64,000 nt of DNA from JANRLF01 sp033762815 (GCA_033762815.1 JANRLF010000008.1:310001-374000), one strand, 5' to 3'. Counted from the first letter of the stretch, positions 40,899 to 50,943 are shown. The notes: generated by a model not told the origin, from the sequence alone. Numbers and translations: made by a program.

Positions 40899-43048
40899 TT
40901 TTTCTTGATAAGGGTATTCAATGTTTCTTGGTTGACCCTTATAGGATACTTGTTGCGCAACTCTTGTATCCATTGCTTCTCCAAAAACTCTTGATAGTCG
41001 GAAACAATAAACCCACGAGCCTCATTCAATGATTTAGGTGTGGGGGCAACCTTCTTCATTATTTTTACAAAAGAGATAGTGCTATCCTTATTTATCATGT
41101 TTTCTCCCAATACCAAGTTCCATCCCGTTTTATCCACTGCTGCATTCTGGCCCTTTTCATAAATATCTTCTGAATAACTTATTGTATTTGGGGCTGACTT
41201 TGTGTTATACTTTAGGGCCACTTCCTCTGGTTGATGTGTTTCAGCGTACTTTCTGATTTTTCCCAAGGTTTTTTCACTGGCCTTCACGGTAAAAATCACC
41301 GCATTCACCCGCTCATCCCACATGTACTTGTTTTTGATCTGCTCGTGGTACTTGGCGAGCCCAGCCGTATCCTTTACTGCTTTTGACCAAACTTTCTGAT
41401 CGGTCAATTCAAACAACAATATTCCATCGCGGTACTCTTTCATCAAAGCCTTAAACTCAGGATACTTCCTTTCCAACTGGCTTTCTTCATAAGCCAACAA
41501 TGATTCTTCTACAAACTTGTCGTAATAGTCATTGAATATCTTTTGTACGGGCTCTGTACGCTTTTTCTTCTGCTTATCTTCCATATAACCCACCAAATCC
41601 TTCTGCGAGTAACCTTTGCCCGATATTGCAAATAATGGCTTATCCAAATCAGCTTTATTGGGCATTGTGAACTTTGCAGTTATGGAGCTGTCAATCCTTA
41701 CTAACAACTCGGTTTTTGCCGTAGGAAATTCCGTGAAAAGGTATTCCTTCTTCAATTTGCCAATCAATATATTTTTTGCAATCTCCGACCGGCTGTCGCG
41801 TTCAATCCGCTTCTTCAGCTCGGCCTTCATGCTCTCATAAGGAGGCAAGCCTTTTTTGCTAACCCGCCTAATGATATGCCAGCCGAAATCTGTTTTTATT
41901 GGTGCCGAAATGTCGCCATCTTTTTGCAGCGCAAAGGCAGCCGATTCAAACTCTATCACCATTTTTCCAGTGCCAAAAGGGGCTAATTCACCATTCTTGC
42001 CCTTGCTTGATTTGTCGTCGCTATATTGCGCTACCAACTGTTCAAAGGGGGTACCGCCAACAGCTTTTTGATAAATTTCATCTATTTTCTTCTTGGCTTC
42101 ATCCTGCTGCTGAGGGGTAGCGTCTTTAGCTGTTTTTACCAAAATATGCTGAACCGTAATTTCCCCCTGTGCAGGCCTTGAATCGGTAACTTTAACTAAA
42201 TGGTATCCAAACTTAGTACGCACAGGCATCGAAATTTCTCCGACCGCAGTGTTATAAGCAGCGGTTTCAAATGGGTAAACTGTTTGCAAAACGGTAAAAT
42301 AGCCAATATCGCCTCCATTGGTTTTTGCCGAGGGATCTTCGGAATAGGTTTTCGCCAAAGTGGCAAAATCTTCCCCTTTCAACAATCGCTTTCTTAAATC
42401 CATTACCCTTTTGTAAGCATCCAAGGTGTCAGCAGGCAATCCGGGTTCGGCTATCTTTATTAATAGATGACTGGCGCGGATTTCCTTTTGCATCCGCTCA
42501 TAAGCCTCTGTCAACAATTTTTCATTTACTTCCCTATCAAAAAGGTAGGACTTGGCCAATTGCTTACGGTAGGTTTCCAACTCGTCAATGATGGATTTAA
42601 TAGTATCCATGCCCAATGATTCAGCTTCTTTCACCTTCAAGCGGAAATTGATGTACAGCTCCAAATACTCTTCCACTGATGCTTTGGTATGTTGGGTTTT
42701 GCTATCAGTATTGTTTTTGTTATACACATATTCAAATTCATCAGCGTGTACGGCTTCGCTACCAATGTTGAACAATACAGGGCTTACAACCGATAAAACA
42801 GTATCTGTCTTTTTATCCTGTATTAATTGCTTAGCTGCCCCTAAAATGGGCAACTGTGGCTTCTTATCAACTGGCAACTGGTTGGCCTTGCTAAGCGTTG
42901 CCGTATTAGGCTTTGCATTAGGCTGGAGCGCTTGCGTACCTTTCACCACAGCATCTTTCTTAGTGGGCGGGGTCTGTCCGAAGGTGGAGGAATATGAAAG
43001 CAAACTAAGGATGACAAAGGCTATTAACCGACCTAACTGAAAATTCAT
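40895..43048 (-). CDS. Large periplasmic peptidyl-prolyl isomerase with two PpiC domains
   Basis: The 717-residue protein has a signal peptide, a Lys/Pro/Ala-rich linker (about 25-80), helical regions and two parvulin domains (about 190-290, with ASHLLIKIAEP and NGGDIGYFTV, and 295-395, with VQHILVKTAKD and KGKNGELAPFG). The C-terminal 300 residues have no recognised motif and are rich in charged helices. It is the first gene of the isomerase-moxR operon. The tandem PpiC layout matches SurA and PpiD-like chaperones; the long C-terminal part is unusual. Confidence 0.9.
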   Translation of the reverse strand: MNFQLGRLIAFVILSLLSYSSTFGQTPPTKKDAVVKGTQALQPNAKPNTATLSKANQLPVDKKPQLPILGAAKQLIQDKKTDTVLSVVSPVLFNIGSEAVHADEFEYVYNKNNTDSKTQHTKASVEEYLELYINFRLKVKEAESLGMDTIKSIIDELETYRKQLAKSYLFDREVNEKLLTEAYERMQKEIRASHLLIKIAEPGLPADTLDAYKRVMDLRKRLLKGEDFATLAKTYSEDPSAKTNGGDIGYFTVLQTVYPFETAAYNTAVGEISMPVRTKFGYHLVKVTDSRPAQGEITVQHILVKTAKDATPQQQDEAKKKIDEIYQKAVGGTPFEQLVAQYSDDKSSKGKNGELAPFGTGKMVIEFESAAFALQKDGDISAPIKTDFGWHIIRRVSKKGLPPYESMKAELKKRIERDSRSEIAKNILIGKLKKEYLFTEFPTAKTELLVRIDSSITAKFTMPNKADLDKPLFAISGKGYSQKDLVGYMEDKQKKKRTEPVQKIFNDYYDKFVEESLLAYEESQLERKYPEFKALMKEYRDGILLFELTDQKVWSKAVKDTAGLAKYHEQIKNKYMWDERVNAVIFTVKASEKTLGKIRKYAETHQPEEVALKYNTKSAPNTISYSEDIYEKGQNAAVDKTGWNLVLGENMINKDSTISFVKIMKKVAPTPKSLNEARGFIVSDYQEFLEKQWIQELRNKYPIRVNQETLNTLIKKN

Positions 43049-43164
43049 GTATGCTATGCTTTTAGAGAATGTAAACGATATTTTACCAATGAAATTGGCT
43101 AGCGGGCAAATTTATAGATATTTTACACAAAGGCTTGGGCTTTTTGCAAATATTAACAAAAAGC

Positions 43165-43195
43165 AAAGGGCCTGACTTTTCAGCCTAGGCCCTTT
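43165..43195 (-). terminator. Terminator of the thioredoxin-fold gene pair
   Basis: AAAGGGCCT (43165-43173) and AGGCCCTTT (43187-43195) form a 9-bp stem; on the minus strand it is followed by GCTTTTTG. It lies 26 bases beyond the stop at 43221 and before the isomerase operon. Confidence 0.75.
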
Positions 43196-43220
43196 TTGAT
43201 AGAGGTAGGTACTTATAATA

Positions 43221-43832
43221 CTACTTTTTCCATTTAATGGTGCAGCCGATAGCCTTGGTGCTGGATGGGTTGGGCTGTTGGCCCTTTTGTAAAGCAGCAA
43301 TAGCGTTCTCCACATATTTTTCCTTGTCCTTGGAATTGTTCTCGGTATCATTGTCTATAGCCCCTATATATGCTACTTTGTATTTACCCTCAGCCTCTTT
43401 TTGCAAAATGTAAACATGCGGGGTACGCGAGGCACCATATGTCTTAGCAATTTCTTGGGTAGCATCATATAAGTATGGGAAGTTGAATTTCTTTTGCTTG
43501 GCCCTTTCCTGCATTTTCTCAAAGGAATCATCAGGGGCTACGCCAGGATCGTTCGGATTAATGGCTATTACCGGATAACCAGCCTTACCATACTTCTTTT
43601 GTAAATCGATAATCCTATCCTCATATGCTTTAGAGTAAGGGCAATGGTTGCAAGTGAAAATAACAATGTACCCTTTGGCATCTTTCATGTCAGCCAAAGA
43701 CACCATTTTTCCATCCACGTTCTTCAACTTAAAATCGGTAGCATAATCGCCTACGGCATAACCAGTGTCATTGGTAAATGCCATAATGGCTACTGTAAGG
43801 ATGACACTTAAAGCAAAAACTATCTTTTTCAT
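43221..43832 (-). CDS. Secreted redoxin (AhpC/TSA-like) family protein
   Basis: The 203-residue protein has a signal peptide (residues 5-20) and a redoxin domain with a CNHC pair near residue 61 (TCNHCPYSKAYED) and the family segment PVIAINPND followed by a cis-Pro region (SRTPHVYIL). It belongs to the thioredoxin family proteins with a CxxC at the usual active site, acting in the periplasm. It is five bases downstream of a second thioredoxin-fold gene, so the two probably form one operon. Confidence 0.88.
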   Translation of the reverse strand: MKKIVFALSVILTVAIMAFTNDTGYAVGDYATDFKLKNVDGKMVSLADMKDAKGYIVIFTCNHCPYSKAYEDRIIDLQKKYGKAGYPVIAINPNDPGVAPDDSFEKMQERAKQKKFNFPYLYDATQEIAKTYGASRTPHVYILQKEAEGKYKVAYIGAIDNDTENNSKDKEKYVENAIAALQKGQQPNPSSTKAIGCTIKWKK

Positions 43833-43836
43833 GGGT

Positions 43837-44313
43837 TTAAGGTTTTATAAGCGGTTGAATAAAGGATTCTAACTCAGCATAGGTAAATGGTCCTTCATGG
43901 AAAGTACGGCGGCCATCAGTGCTTACCACATAAGTAGCGGGAATACTGCCTTGCCAATCAGGACTTACTTGATTTATCCAAGAATTATAATCGGGGGCAT
44001 TAAGCAAAACGACTTCCGATTTTAAAGACTTTTTAGCCCTAAAATCTTGTACTTTTTTCAATTGACTTTTAAAATCGACACTCACCAAAACCACCCTCAC
44101 GTTTTTGCTAGCATAATCGCTATTTAATTGCTCAAAGTAGGGCAACTCTTCAATGCATGGCTTGCACCATGTTGCCCAAAAATTATAAACGTAGGTAGTG
44201 TCAGATTGTTTATCGAAGCGTTGGCTCAATTCCTTGAATGTAATCAATTCCACCCCTTGCGCTTTAACAACGAACGATAGAATCAAAAAAAGTATCAGCA
44301 ATTGGGCACGCAT
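43837..44313 (-). CDS. TlpA-like periplasmic thioredoxin
   Basis: The 158-residue protein has a signal peptide (LILSFVVKAQG) and a TlpA/ResA-type thioredoxin domain with the classic motif WATWCKPCIEELP near residue 50 and cis-Pro at SIPATYVV. Such proteins reduce disulfides for cytochrome c maturation or protect secreted proteins. Given the many CxxCH proteins in the window, heme c maturation is a reasonable guess, but no ccm gene is nearby. Confidence 0.9.
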   Translation of the reverse strand: MRAQLLILFLILSFVVKAQGVELITFKELSQRFDKQSDTTYVYNFWATWCKPCIEELPYFEQLNSDYASKNVRVVLVSVDFKSQLKKVQDFRAKKSLKSEVVLLNAPDYNSWINQVSPDWQGSIPATYVVSTDGRRTFHEGPFTYAELESFIQPLIKP

Positions 44314-44384
44314 CCTTAACTAAATATATCTTACCCGCATAAAGTTCATGACCATAGGCAAGAAATTCAATTAATTAATACTAT

Positions 44385-47300
44385 TCAACCTCTTTCGGCT
44401 CGAAGGCTCCTGCGTCTTCTTATGCCGCCCTTAAAGCTTTCTGAAAGATAATACATTACTGGAACCAATACTAAGGTAAGGAAAGTCGCAAACAACAACC
44501 CAAACACCATGGCCCATGATAAAGGCCCCCAGAAAGCAACACTATCACCCCCGAAGAAAATATGTGGGTTTCCATGGGTGAACAATGTTTCAAAATCGAT
44601 ATTCAAACCTACCGCCAATGGAATCATACCTAAACATGTGGCAGTAGCTGTAAGTAGTACTGGCGTCATCCTGGTTCGGCCCGCCTCAATGACTGCAGTC
44701 TTCAAATCATAGCCTCTTTCCTTGTATAATATCTCCGTAAACTCAATCAGCAGAATACCGTTTCGCACCACTATACCCGCTAAAGCTACGATACCAACCC
44801 CCACCATCACTATGGACATGGGCATATTAAATATGCTAAAGCCTAGCAATACGCCAATCATACTAAGCGGTATTTCCGTAAGTATGATCAAGGGCTTACC
44901 CAAGGAATTGAATTGGGTGACCAAAATCAAAAAGATAATGCCAAAGGCCACCATTAATGCCCAGCCCAAGAAGTTGGCCGATTCTTGTTGTTCTTCGCTT
45001 TCGCCGGTAAAACTTATCAGCACCCCTTCAGGAGTATTGAATTGGCCAACTGCTGCTTGCACATTCTGCAAAACCTCATTGGCATTATAGCCGCCCAGCA
45101 CATTGGATGATAAGGTAATAAGGCGCTTTTGGTCTTTCCGCTTAATAGCCCCATAAGTAGAACCATACTCCGCACTGGCAACAGAAGATATGGGAACTTG
45201 TCTAATAGCTCCTTGCATATTCATGTCACGATACGTGATTTTCATGTTCAATATCATATCTATATCCTGACGTTGTTCTTTTATTAGGCGCAGGGTGATA
45301 GGGTATTCGTCATTGGCATCCCTGAATTTGGATACTTCCTTGCCGAACACTGCCGTTCGTAACTCCGAACCAATTTGGGCAGTGGAAATGCCTTCCCTAT
45401 TGGCGCGCTCCCTATCAATCTTCACAACCAATTCTGGCTTGCGTTCCTGCAAATCTGAACGCAACTCTTCCACACCAGGTATCTGCAAGGAATCGAGATA
45501 TCGTTTTAAATTTTGCGAAGTTGCTATCAACTGCTGCATATCATCACCTGAAATCTCAATGTTAACTGGTTTGCCCGTGGGGGGGCCATTACGTTCTTGG
45601 TCAACAATGATCTCCGTACCGGGTATATCCTTTACTGCAGCCCTAATTTTGTCCAGATAAGCGGAAGTGCTCTGTCCATTACGGTGTGAAAACTCGACAA
45701 AAGAAATTGCAATCCGTCCCTTGTTAGGAAATGAACCCCGCTCCCCTTCCGATGGATCGCTAACACCAATGGTCACATTTGAAATAATCGACTCGATGAT
45801 TGGATTCTTCTCACCCACTACCCCGTACACCCGATTTTCCACTATTTGCGTAATGGAATCTGTATATACTTGGTCGGTTCCCACAGGTAGTGTTATGTAT
45901 ACATAAATGAAATTGGGATCGGATTTAGGGAAAAATTCCACCTCAGGGTTACGTAAGATGGTTATTGCTATGGCAGCCACCAAAAGGAAGAAAGTACCCA
46001 CCAGCAGAACATAGGGCTTAGCACCTTGCAGAGCCCAAGTCAATAAATGCTTATAAGCATTCTGTACCGATGGCCATGCCTTGTTTTGGAAATTGAGGAT
46101 GACCTTGTACAAAAAGAAATGGTGCAACAGATAAAATGCAAAAATGACCATTATGAAATTAGCGACACCAACAGTACCTTCACTTCCCGAACCAAAACCT
46201 GCTGCATAAAATACGGCTGCTATTACTAGGAATATGGCACAAGTGATAATAAAACCGCGGGTCACTTTCTTTTTCTTACCGTGCAACTCTTCATCATGGT
46301 GAGGCTTCATGAACTGCACCGCAAACACTGGGTTGATAATATAGGCTACCAATAGTGAAGCCAATAAAGTAATAATTAATGTAATGGGCAGGAAGAACAT
46401 GAACTTACCTGTCACACCTCCCCAAAATGCCAAAGGAAAGAATGGGGCAAGTGTAGTTAAAGTGCCCGCCAATACGGGCAAAAAGATTTCGCCCGCTGCC
46501 GTTTTGGCGGCGGTAACAATATCTACTTTACCATTATCGAAAATGCGATGGGTGTTTTCAATAACTACTATGGCATCATCAACCACAATACCCAAGGCCA
46601 GCAGGAAAGAGAACATTACAATCATGTTCATACTGAACCCAATGCTAGGCATTACCAAAAAGGCAATACACATGGATAGCGGTACTGATAGAGCCACAAA
46701 AATGGCATTCGATACACCCATGAAGAACATGAGTAAGATGGTCACCAGCAAAAAACCAATGATAATAGTGTTTATCAAATCGTGTAGGGTTACGCGGGTT
46801 TGCGATGATTGATCCCCCGTCATTACCACATTCAAATCTCTTGGAAACTTGGTTTTCTGCAACTCTGTTACAATTTCTCTTGATTTATCCGATGCATCTA
46901 ATAAGTTCTCCCCACTTCGCTTAATGACATTTAGGGTAATCACCGGCTTATGGTTAAGCCGGGCATAACTTTCTTGGTCTTCGAAATCATCCTTTATTTC
47001 GGCAATGTCTTTCAAGTAAACACTTGCCCCTGTAGAAGAGCGGATCACCAAGTTTTTTATGACTTCAATATCTTTAAACTCTCCCACTACATCTATGGAA
47101 CGCTTTACGCCATCTTGACTGATTTGCCCACCTGAAATGGTACGGTTTTCATAAGCTACGGCAGTTTCAATATCGCGCAGTGACAAACCGGAAGCCTGCA
47201 TTTTATACAGGTCAACATTTATCTGTATTTCCCTATCCAGTGCTCCTATAATATCCACTCTGGTGATTTCAGGAAGGGATTCTATCCTATCTTGAATATC

Positions 47301-47795
47301 CTCAGCATATTCCTTTAATTTATTCAAGTCATAATCACCTGATATATTAATATACAGAATAGGCATCTCAGAAAAATCCACTTCCCTTACACTAGGGTCA
47401 TTTGGCAAATCATTGGGCAAATCTTGTTTCGCCTTATCTACTGCATCCTTTACCTTACGCTTCGCCTCTTCTACGTCAACATCTGTATTAAATTCCACCT
47501 TAATGTTGGAAAAGTTCTGCTCGGAAGTACTCGACAATTCCGTTACGCCAGTGATACTTTTTAACTGTTTCTCCAAAGGCTTGGTTACCACATTCTCAAT
47601 ATCTGATGGCCCAACACCTGGATATATAGTGGTAACGTATATCTGAGGCACCACAATATCAGGAAACTTCTCCTTTGGCAAGTTGATATATGCCATAATA
47701 CCCGCCAAGGTGATAATAACCGTGATAACAAAAATGCTCGTTTTGTTATCTATCGACCAACTGGTAGGTTTAAACTCTTTAAGTCCGTTGTTCAT
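44385..47795 (-). CDS. RND multidrug/metal efflux permease (AcrB-like) with extra helices
   Basis: The inner-membrane proton-driven pump of a tripartite efflux system. The 1136-residue protein has two large periplasmic porter regions, the proton-relay aspartates in GIVVDDAIVVIENTH near residue 407, and the second-half segment GIVALAGIVVRNGILLIEF (cited as AGIVVRNGILLIEF). It is about 100 residues longer than typical HAE1 pumps: between the two halves (about residues 500-570) lies a Lys-rich stretch (HGKKKKVTRG) and two additional hydrophobic segments. Adaptor, TolC and TetR genes lie directly upstream. Confidence 0.95.
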   Translation of the reverse strand: MNNGLKEFKPTSWSIDNKTSIFVITVIITLAGIMAYINLPKEKFPDIVVPQIYVTTIYPGVGPSDIENVVTKPLEKQLKSITGVTELSSTSEQNFSNIKVEFNTDVDVEEAKRKVKDAVDKAKQDLPNDLPNDPSVREVDFSEMPILYINISGDYDLNKLKEYAEDIQDRIESLPEITRVDIIGALDREIQINVDLYKMQASGLSLRDIETAVAYENRTISGGQISQDGVKRSIDVVGEFKDIEVIKNLVIRSSTGASVYLKDIAEIKDDFEDQESYARLNHKPVITLNVIKRSGENLLDASDKSREIVTELQKTKFPRDLNVVMTGDQSSQTRVTLHDLINTIIIGFLLVTILLMFFMGVSNAIFVALSVPLSMCIAFLVMPSIGFSMNMIVMFSFLLALGIVVDDAIVVIENTHRIFDNGKVDIVTAAKTAAGEIFLPVLAGTLTTLAPFFPLAFWGGVTGKFMFFLPITLIITLLASLLVAYIINPVFAVQFMKPHHDEELHGKKKKVTRGFIITCAIFLVIAAVFYAAGFGSGSEGTVGVANFIMVIFAFYLLHHFFLYKVILNFQNKAWPSVQNAYKHLLTWALQGAKPYVLLVGTFFLLVAAIAITILRNPEVEFFPKSDPNFIYVYITLPVGTDQVYTDSITQIVENRVYGVVGEKNPIIESIISNVTIGVSDPSEGERGSFPNKGRIAISFVEFSHRNGQSTSAYLDKIRAAVKDIPGTEIIVDQERNGPPTGKPVNIEISGDDMQQLIATSQNLKRYLDSLQIPGVEELRSDLQERKPELVVKIDRERANREGISTAQIGSELRTAVFGKEVSKFRDANDEYPITLRLIKEQRQDIDMILNMKITYRDMNMQGAIRQVPISSVASAEYGSTYGAIKRKDQKRLITLSSNVLGGYNANEVLQNVQAAVGQFNTPEGVLISFTGESEEQQESANFLGWALMVAFGIIFLILVTQFNSLGKPLIILTEIPLSMIGVLLGFSIFNMPMSIVMVGVGIVALAGIVVRNGILLIEFTEILYKERGYDLKTAVIEAGRTRMTPVLLTATATCLGMIPLAVGLNIDFETLFTHGNPHIFFGGDSVAFWGPLSWAMVFGLLFATFLTLVLVPVMYYLSESFKGGIRRRRSLRAERG

Positions 47796-47816
47796 AGTTT
47801 CGCTGGGTTTACCCGT

Positions 47817-48950
47817 TTACTTCACTTTCACTGGATCGCCGTCATTTACCTCGCCAGCACCTGTTACAATTATCACATCACCGTCCTTCAGCCCTGATTT
47901 GATTTCTGTACGGTTATTGTAAGTCAATCCGGTTTCTATCTCTGCTCTACGAGCTATCATTTTCCCTGCTTCTTGCCTGGCTACCATCACATAAGTGGCC
48001 CCTGCTAACCTTTGGATTGCATTAACGGGCACCGTTATGGTATTGGCACCCTCATAATCCACTATCTTCAATATAGCTATCATGTTAGGGCGATACTCTG
48101 ACTTTGACTCCAAAGGTGCTTCCACAAAGAAAGTTCGTGTTTGAGGGTTGATTACCCCTGCCACAAAATCAAGCTTACCTTCCAATTCCTTTTTAAGGTC
48201 AGGAAACTCTATCACTACTTTGTTGCCCTTTTTTACCTTACCAGTGTAGCTTTCGGGTGCCTCAGCACGTACCTTCAATTTACTGAAATTAACCACCCTA
48301 AACGCAGGTGTCTGTGGTCCTGGATTGGCAAACTGGCCTACTTTTACCATCACCTCATCAACGGTACCATTGATTGGTGATTTTATTTTACCTAGCTCAA
48401 CTTGCTCATTAAGCGTTTCCACCTTTTTTACCAAAGCATCCCTGTTATTTTTGGCGTTCAAATACTGTACTTCTGAGCCTATTTTTTTATCCCAAAGAGC
48501 TTTCTGTTTTTGATAAATGTTCTCAGCAAATGCCAATTGGCTCTTTACTTCCTCCAGCCCCTGCACAGTGGCTTGGTTGTCCAATTGGGCAAGCACTTGT
48601 CCCTTTTTTACCTGGTCGCCCTCGTTTACATATATGGCAGTTACAACTCCAGGTGATTTTGCGCTCACAGCAATGTTCTCCTCAGCATCCACTTTACCTT
48701 GTATCTCTACGTAGTGGCGGAATGGCTCTGACACCAACGTATCCAGTTCAACCAACGCCCTGTTGTCTTTTGAGGAAGAGTCGCCAAGTTCCTTTTCCAG
48801 TTTCTGTATCTCGCTTTGCAAGGTAGCTAGTTCCTTGCGTTTAGCATCTAGCTCCTTTTGTTTTTTCTCTTTTGGGTCTTTGGCACCGCCCCCGCAACTA
48901 GCCAAGAGAGCCAGCGCAAACATTATAGTGCATATTCTTATAGTTTTCAT
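47817..48950 (-). CDS. RND efflux adaptor (membrane fusion) lipoprotein
   Basis: The 377-residue adaptor links the RND pump to TolC. It has a lipobox (LALLASC, Cys19), a charged coiled coil (about 25-60) ahead of the barrel-sandwich lipoyl domain (VSAKSPGVVTAIYVNEGDQV, cited as GVVTAIYVNEGDQVKKGQVL), the alpha hairpin (about 120-165) and the beta-barrel and membrane-proximal domains (EFPDLKKELEGKLDFV, TGAGEVNDGDPVKV). It lies 21 bases before the pump and 11 bases after tolC. Confidence 0.94.
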   Translation of the reverse strand: MKTIRICTIMFALALLASCGGGAKDPKEKKQKELDAKRKELATLQSEIQKLEKELGDSSSKDNRALVELDTLVSEPFRHYVEIQGKVDAEENIAVSAKSPGVVTAIYVNEGDQVKKGQVLAQLDNQATVQGLEEVKSQLAFAENIYQKQKALWDKKIGSEVQYLNAKNNRDALVKKVETLNEQVELGKIKSPINGTVDEVMVKVGQFANPGPQTPAFRVVNFSKLKVRAEAPESYTGKVKKGNKVVIEFPDLKKELEGKLDFVAGVINPQTRTFFVEAPLESKSEYRPNMIAILKIVDYEGANTITVPVNAIQRLAGATYVMVARQEAGKMIARRAEIETGLTYNNRTEIKSGLKDGDVIIVTGAGEVNDGDPVKVK

Positions 48951-48961
48951 GCCGTATGGTT

Positions 48962-50296
48962 TTAGTATTTTCCTAAAGCTTTGTCGAGTTCGGTTTTATT
49001 AACCAATAGATTGTAAATGGAGTTGATATAATTGCCTTGTGCTTCAGTAAGAGAGGTTTCAGCTTGAGACAGTTCAAAGCTGCTTGAAAGACCTTCACGG
49101 TTCATGATAGTCACCTTATTGAATATTTTCTGTGCCAGTGCTACATTCTTCTTTTGCGATTGATATTCCGAAAGAGCATTCACGTAGTTACTTCGTGCAT
49201 TGGCATACTGCACATTCCCTTGCAACTTAAAGTTTTCCATGTCATTGCTGTACTTCTGGATTTCCAGCTTCTTTTGTTGGTACACTGCCCCAGATTTGTA
49301 GCTGTCGAAAATGGGAATGTTCAATTGAAAAGCGAAAAAACCAGTTTGGAACCAAGGCAATCCCATTTTGAAGAAATTAAAAGCATCGCGCTGGGCATTA
49401 AAACCATATCCAAATTGAAAATACAATGAGGGGAAATAAGCTGCCCTTATGCGTTGAGCATCATAGCCACGCAGTTGCTTGGCTAGTTTCAACAATTGAT
49501 ATTCCGACCGCTCTTCATAGTTAAATGCCTGCTCCACTAAAGCTGGCTTTTCTAGCATCAATTGTTCTAAGCTGTCAGTAAGGTTAATGGGGGTTTCAAT
49601 TGCCATGCCCATTTGGAATTTTAGCACGGTAAGGGTCAAATCTCTTCTTACAGTAGTTTGGCTTAGCTTGGCCTGAAGGTTGCTCAATGAAAGGTTAAGA
49701 CGATCAACATCCAACTCCTCTGCAAAGCCAGCTTTGTACATTTCAGTAGTTTGATAGACCAATTGTTCTATCGTAGCTATATTGCCCTCAATGATTTTAC
49801 GCCCTTCTTCTGCCGCTAAGGCTGCATAATAGGCACTAGCTACCGCATTGCGCACCTGCAATTCGGTCATTTCAATGTTTTCTTGCGCAACAGCCAGAAA
49901 CGCCCTGTTTGCCTTCAAACCAATAAAATACCTGCCATCAGCCAACAACTGGTTAATCTGAAAATCGAGCCTCGCATTGTTGGTGGTACCAAATGTAACC
50001 TCCACGTCAGTACCAGGCTGTCCCACTAGGTCGCCAGGCAAAATGGTAACCGGTAGTTTAAAATTGTTTGTATAGTTTACACTAGCATCCAGCTTGGGAA
50101 GCCCCTCCGTCAAAATTTCCACTGTACGCCATTTGGCAATTTTAGCATCTAAACCTACATTTTTTGCAGTGAAGCTGTTTTTCACTGCATAGTCTTGTGC
50201 TTGGCTCAAGGATAATAGTAAGGTATCACCCTGTGCGAAGCTTTTCATTCCCAACATTGTTAAGCATACTGCTAACCACATCTTTTTCATACCCAT
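48962..50296 (-). CDS. TolC-family outer membrane efflux channel (RND system)
   Basis: The 444-residue protein has a signal peptide (GMKSFAQG) and the paired long helices of the OEP/TolC family (ANAR and YSEL-type repeats, for example SLSNLQAKLSQTTVRRDLTL, cited as LSNLQAKLSQTT, and the second SLTEAQGNYINSIYN). It forms the outer-membrane exit of the pump encoded downstream. Its ATG shares one base with the TetR stop (TAATG), so regulator and pump genes are translationally coupled. A second ATG two codons later is an alternative start. Confidence 0.93.
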   Translation of the reverse strand: MGMKKMWLAVCLTMLGMKSFAQGDTLLLSLSQAQDYAVKNSFTAKNVGLDAKIAKWRTVEILTEGLPKLDASVNYTNNFKLPVTILPGDLVGQPGTDVEVTFGTTNNARLDFQINQLLADGRYFIGLKANRAFLAVAQENIEMTELQVRNAVASAYYAALAAEEGRKIIEGNIATIEQLVYQTTEMYKAGFAEELDVDRLNLSLSNLQAKLSQTTVRRDLTLTVLKFQMGMAIETPINLTDSLEQLMLEKPALVEQAFNYEERSEYQLLKLAKQLRGYDAQRIRAAYFPSLYFQFGYGFNAQRDAFNFFKMGLPWFQTGFFAFQLNIPIFDSYKSGAVYQQKKLEIQKYSNDMENFKLQGNVQYANARSNYVNALSEYQSQKKNVALAQKIFNKVTIMNREGLSSSFELSQAETSLTEAQGNYINSIYNLLVNKTELDKALGKY

Positions 50297-50898
50297 TAGT
50301 TGGTCTTTTGCTTTTCAATATATTTTATGCCTTCCTGTGAAGCGATACCCCTTATATGATATCTAAAGTACTCGTTATACAGTGCTATAATGTTGTACTG
50401 TGTAAATGGAAATAGCACGGGGTCAACAATGCAATCCGATTTTGCACAATAAATTTTGGCGATAATATCAGGCTGAAAATCTTGGCGGTAAAGCCCCTGT
50501 CCAATCCCTTTGTTTATATTATCCAATATCAAGTTATAAATAAAAGTATCCCTATAATTATGGAACAAAGCCCATGCTTGTGGGTAATACTTCTGCATAT
50601 CGTAAATAACCATTGGGTTGAAAGCTTTCAGATGGCCTGTAACATGTTTGGCAATACTGAAAAGCTCTTCAATAGCATTAGACGATTCAGAGACGATTTT
50701 ATTGATAGCTTCTTTTTCCAATGCCATGTGGTGCTCCATGGTTTTATAAACCAAGTCGTCCTTATTGTCGAAAAACTGGTAAAGGGTTTTTTTGGACATG
50801 CCCATTGCCTTAGCAAGGTCATCCATCGAGGTGTTCTTTAAACCATTCAGGAAGAACAATTCTTCCGCTTTCAACAATATTTTACCTAGCTGGTCCAA
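50296..50898 (-). CDS. TetR family transcriptional regulator of the efflux operon
   Basis: The 200-residue regulator has an N-terminal helix-turn-helix (ILLKAEELFFLNGLKNTSMD, then LAKAMGMSKKTLYQFFDNKD, cited as AMGMSKKTLYQFF) and a helical ligand-binding domain. No ATG precedes the HTH: in-frame TTG codons are at 50925 and 50898. The latter is chosen because the former lies in a TAGTTTTG (-7-like) sequence and because family members begin at about this position. It is the first gene of the tolC-adaptor-pump operon and probably represses it. Inverted GGAAAC repeats lie just upstream. Confidence 0.88.
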   Translation of the reverse strand: MDQLGKILLKAEELFFLNGLKNTSMDDLAKAMGMSKKTLYQFFDNKDDLVYKTMEHHMALEKEAINKIVSESSNAIEELFSIAKHVTGHLKAFNPMVIYDMQKYYPQAWALFHNYRDTFIYNLILDNINKGIGQGLYRQDFQPDIIAKIYCAKSDCIVDPVLFPFTQYNIIALYNEYFRYHIRGIASQEGIKYIEKQKTN

Positions 50899-50922
50899 AA
50901 TGATAAGCCCACAAAAGCGTGG

Positions 50923-50930
50923 CAAAACTA
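50923..50930 (-). promoter_or_regulatory. Putative -7 element of the tetR-efflux operon
   Basis: TAGTTTTG on the minus strand fits TAnnTTTG and would start transcription near 50916, about 18 bases before the TTG at 50898. No clear TTG is found at the -33 distance; the GGAAAC repeats lie there. Confidence 0.45.
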
Positions 50931-50943
50931 GACAAAAAACGCT

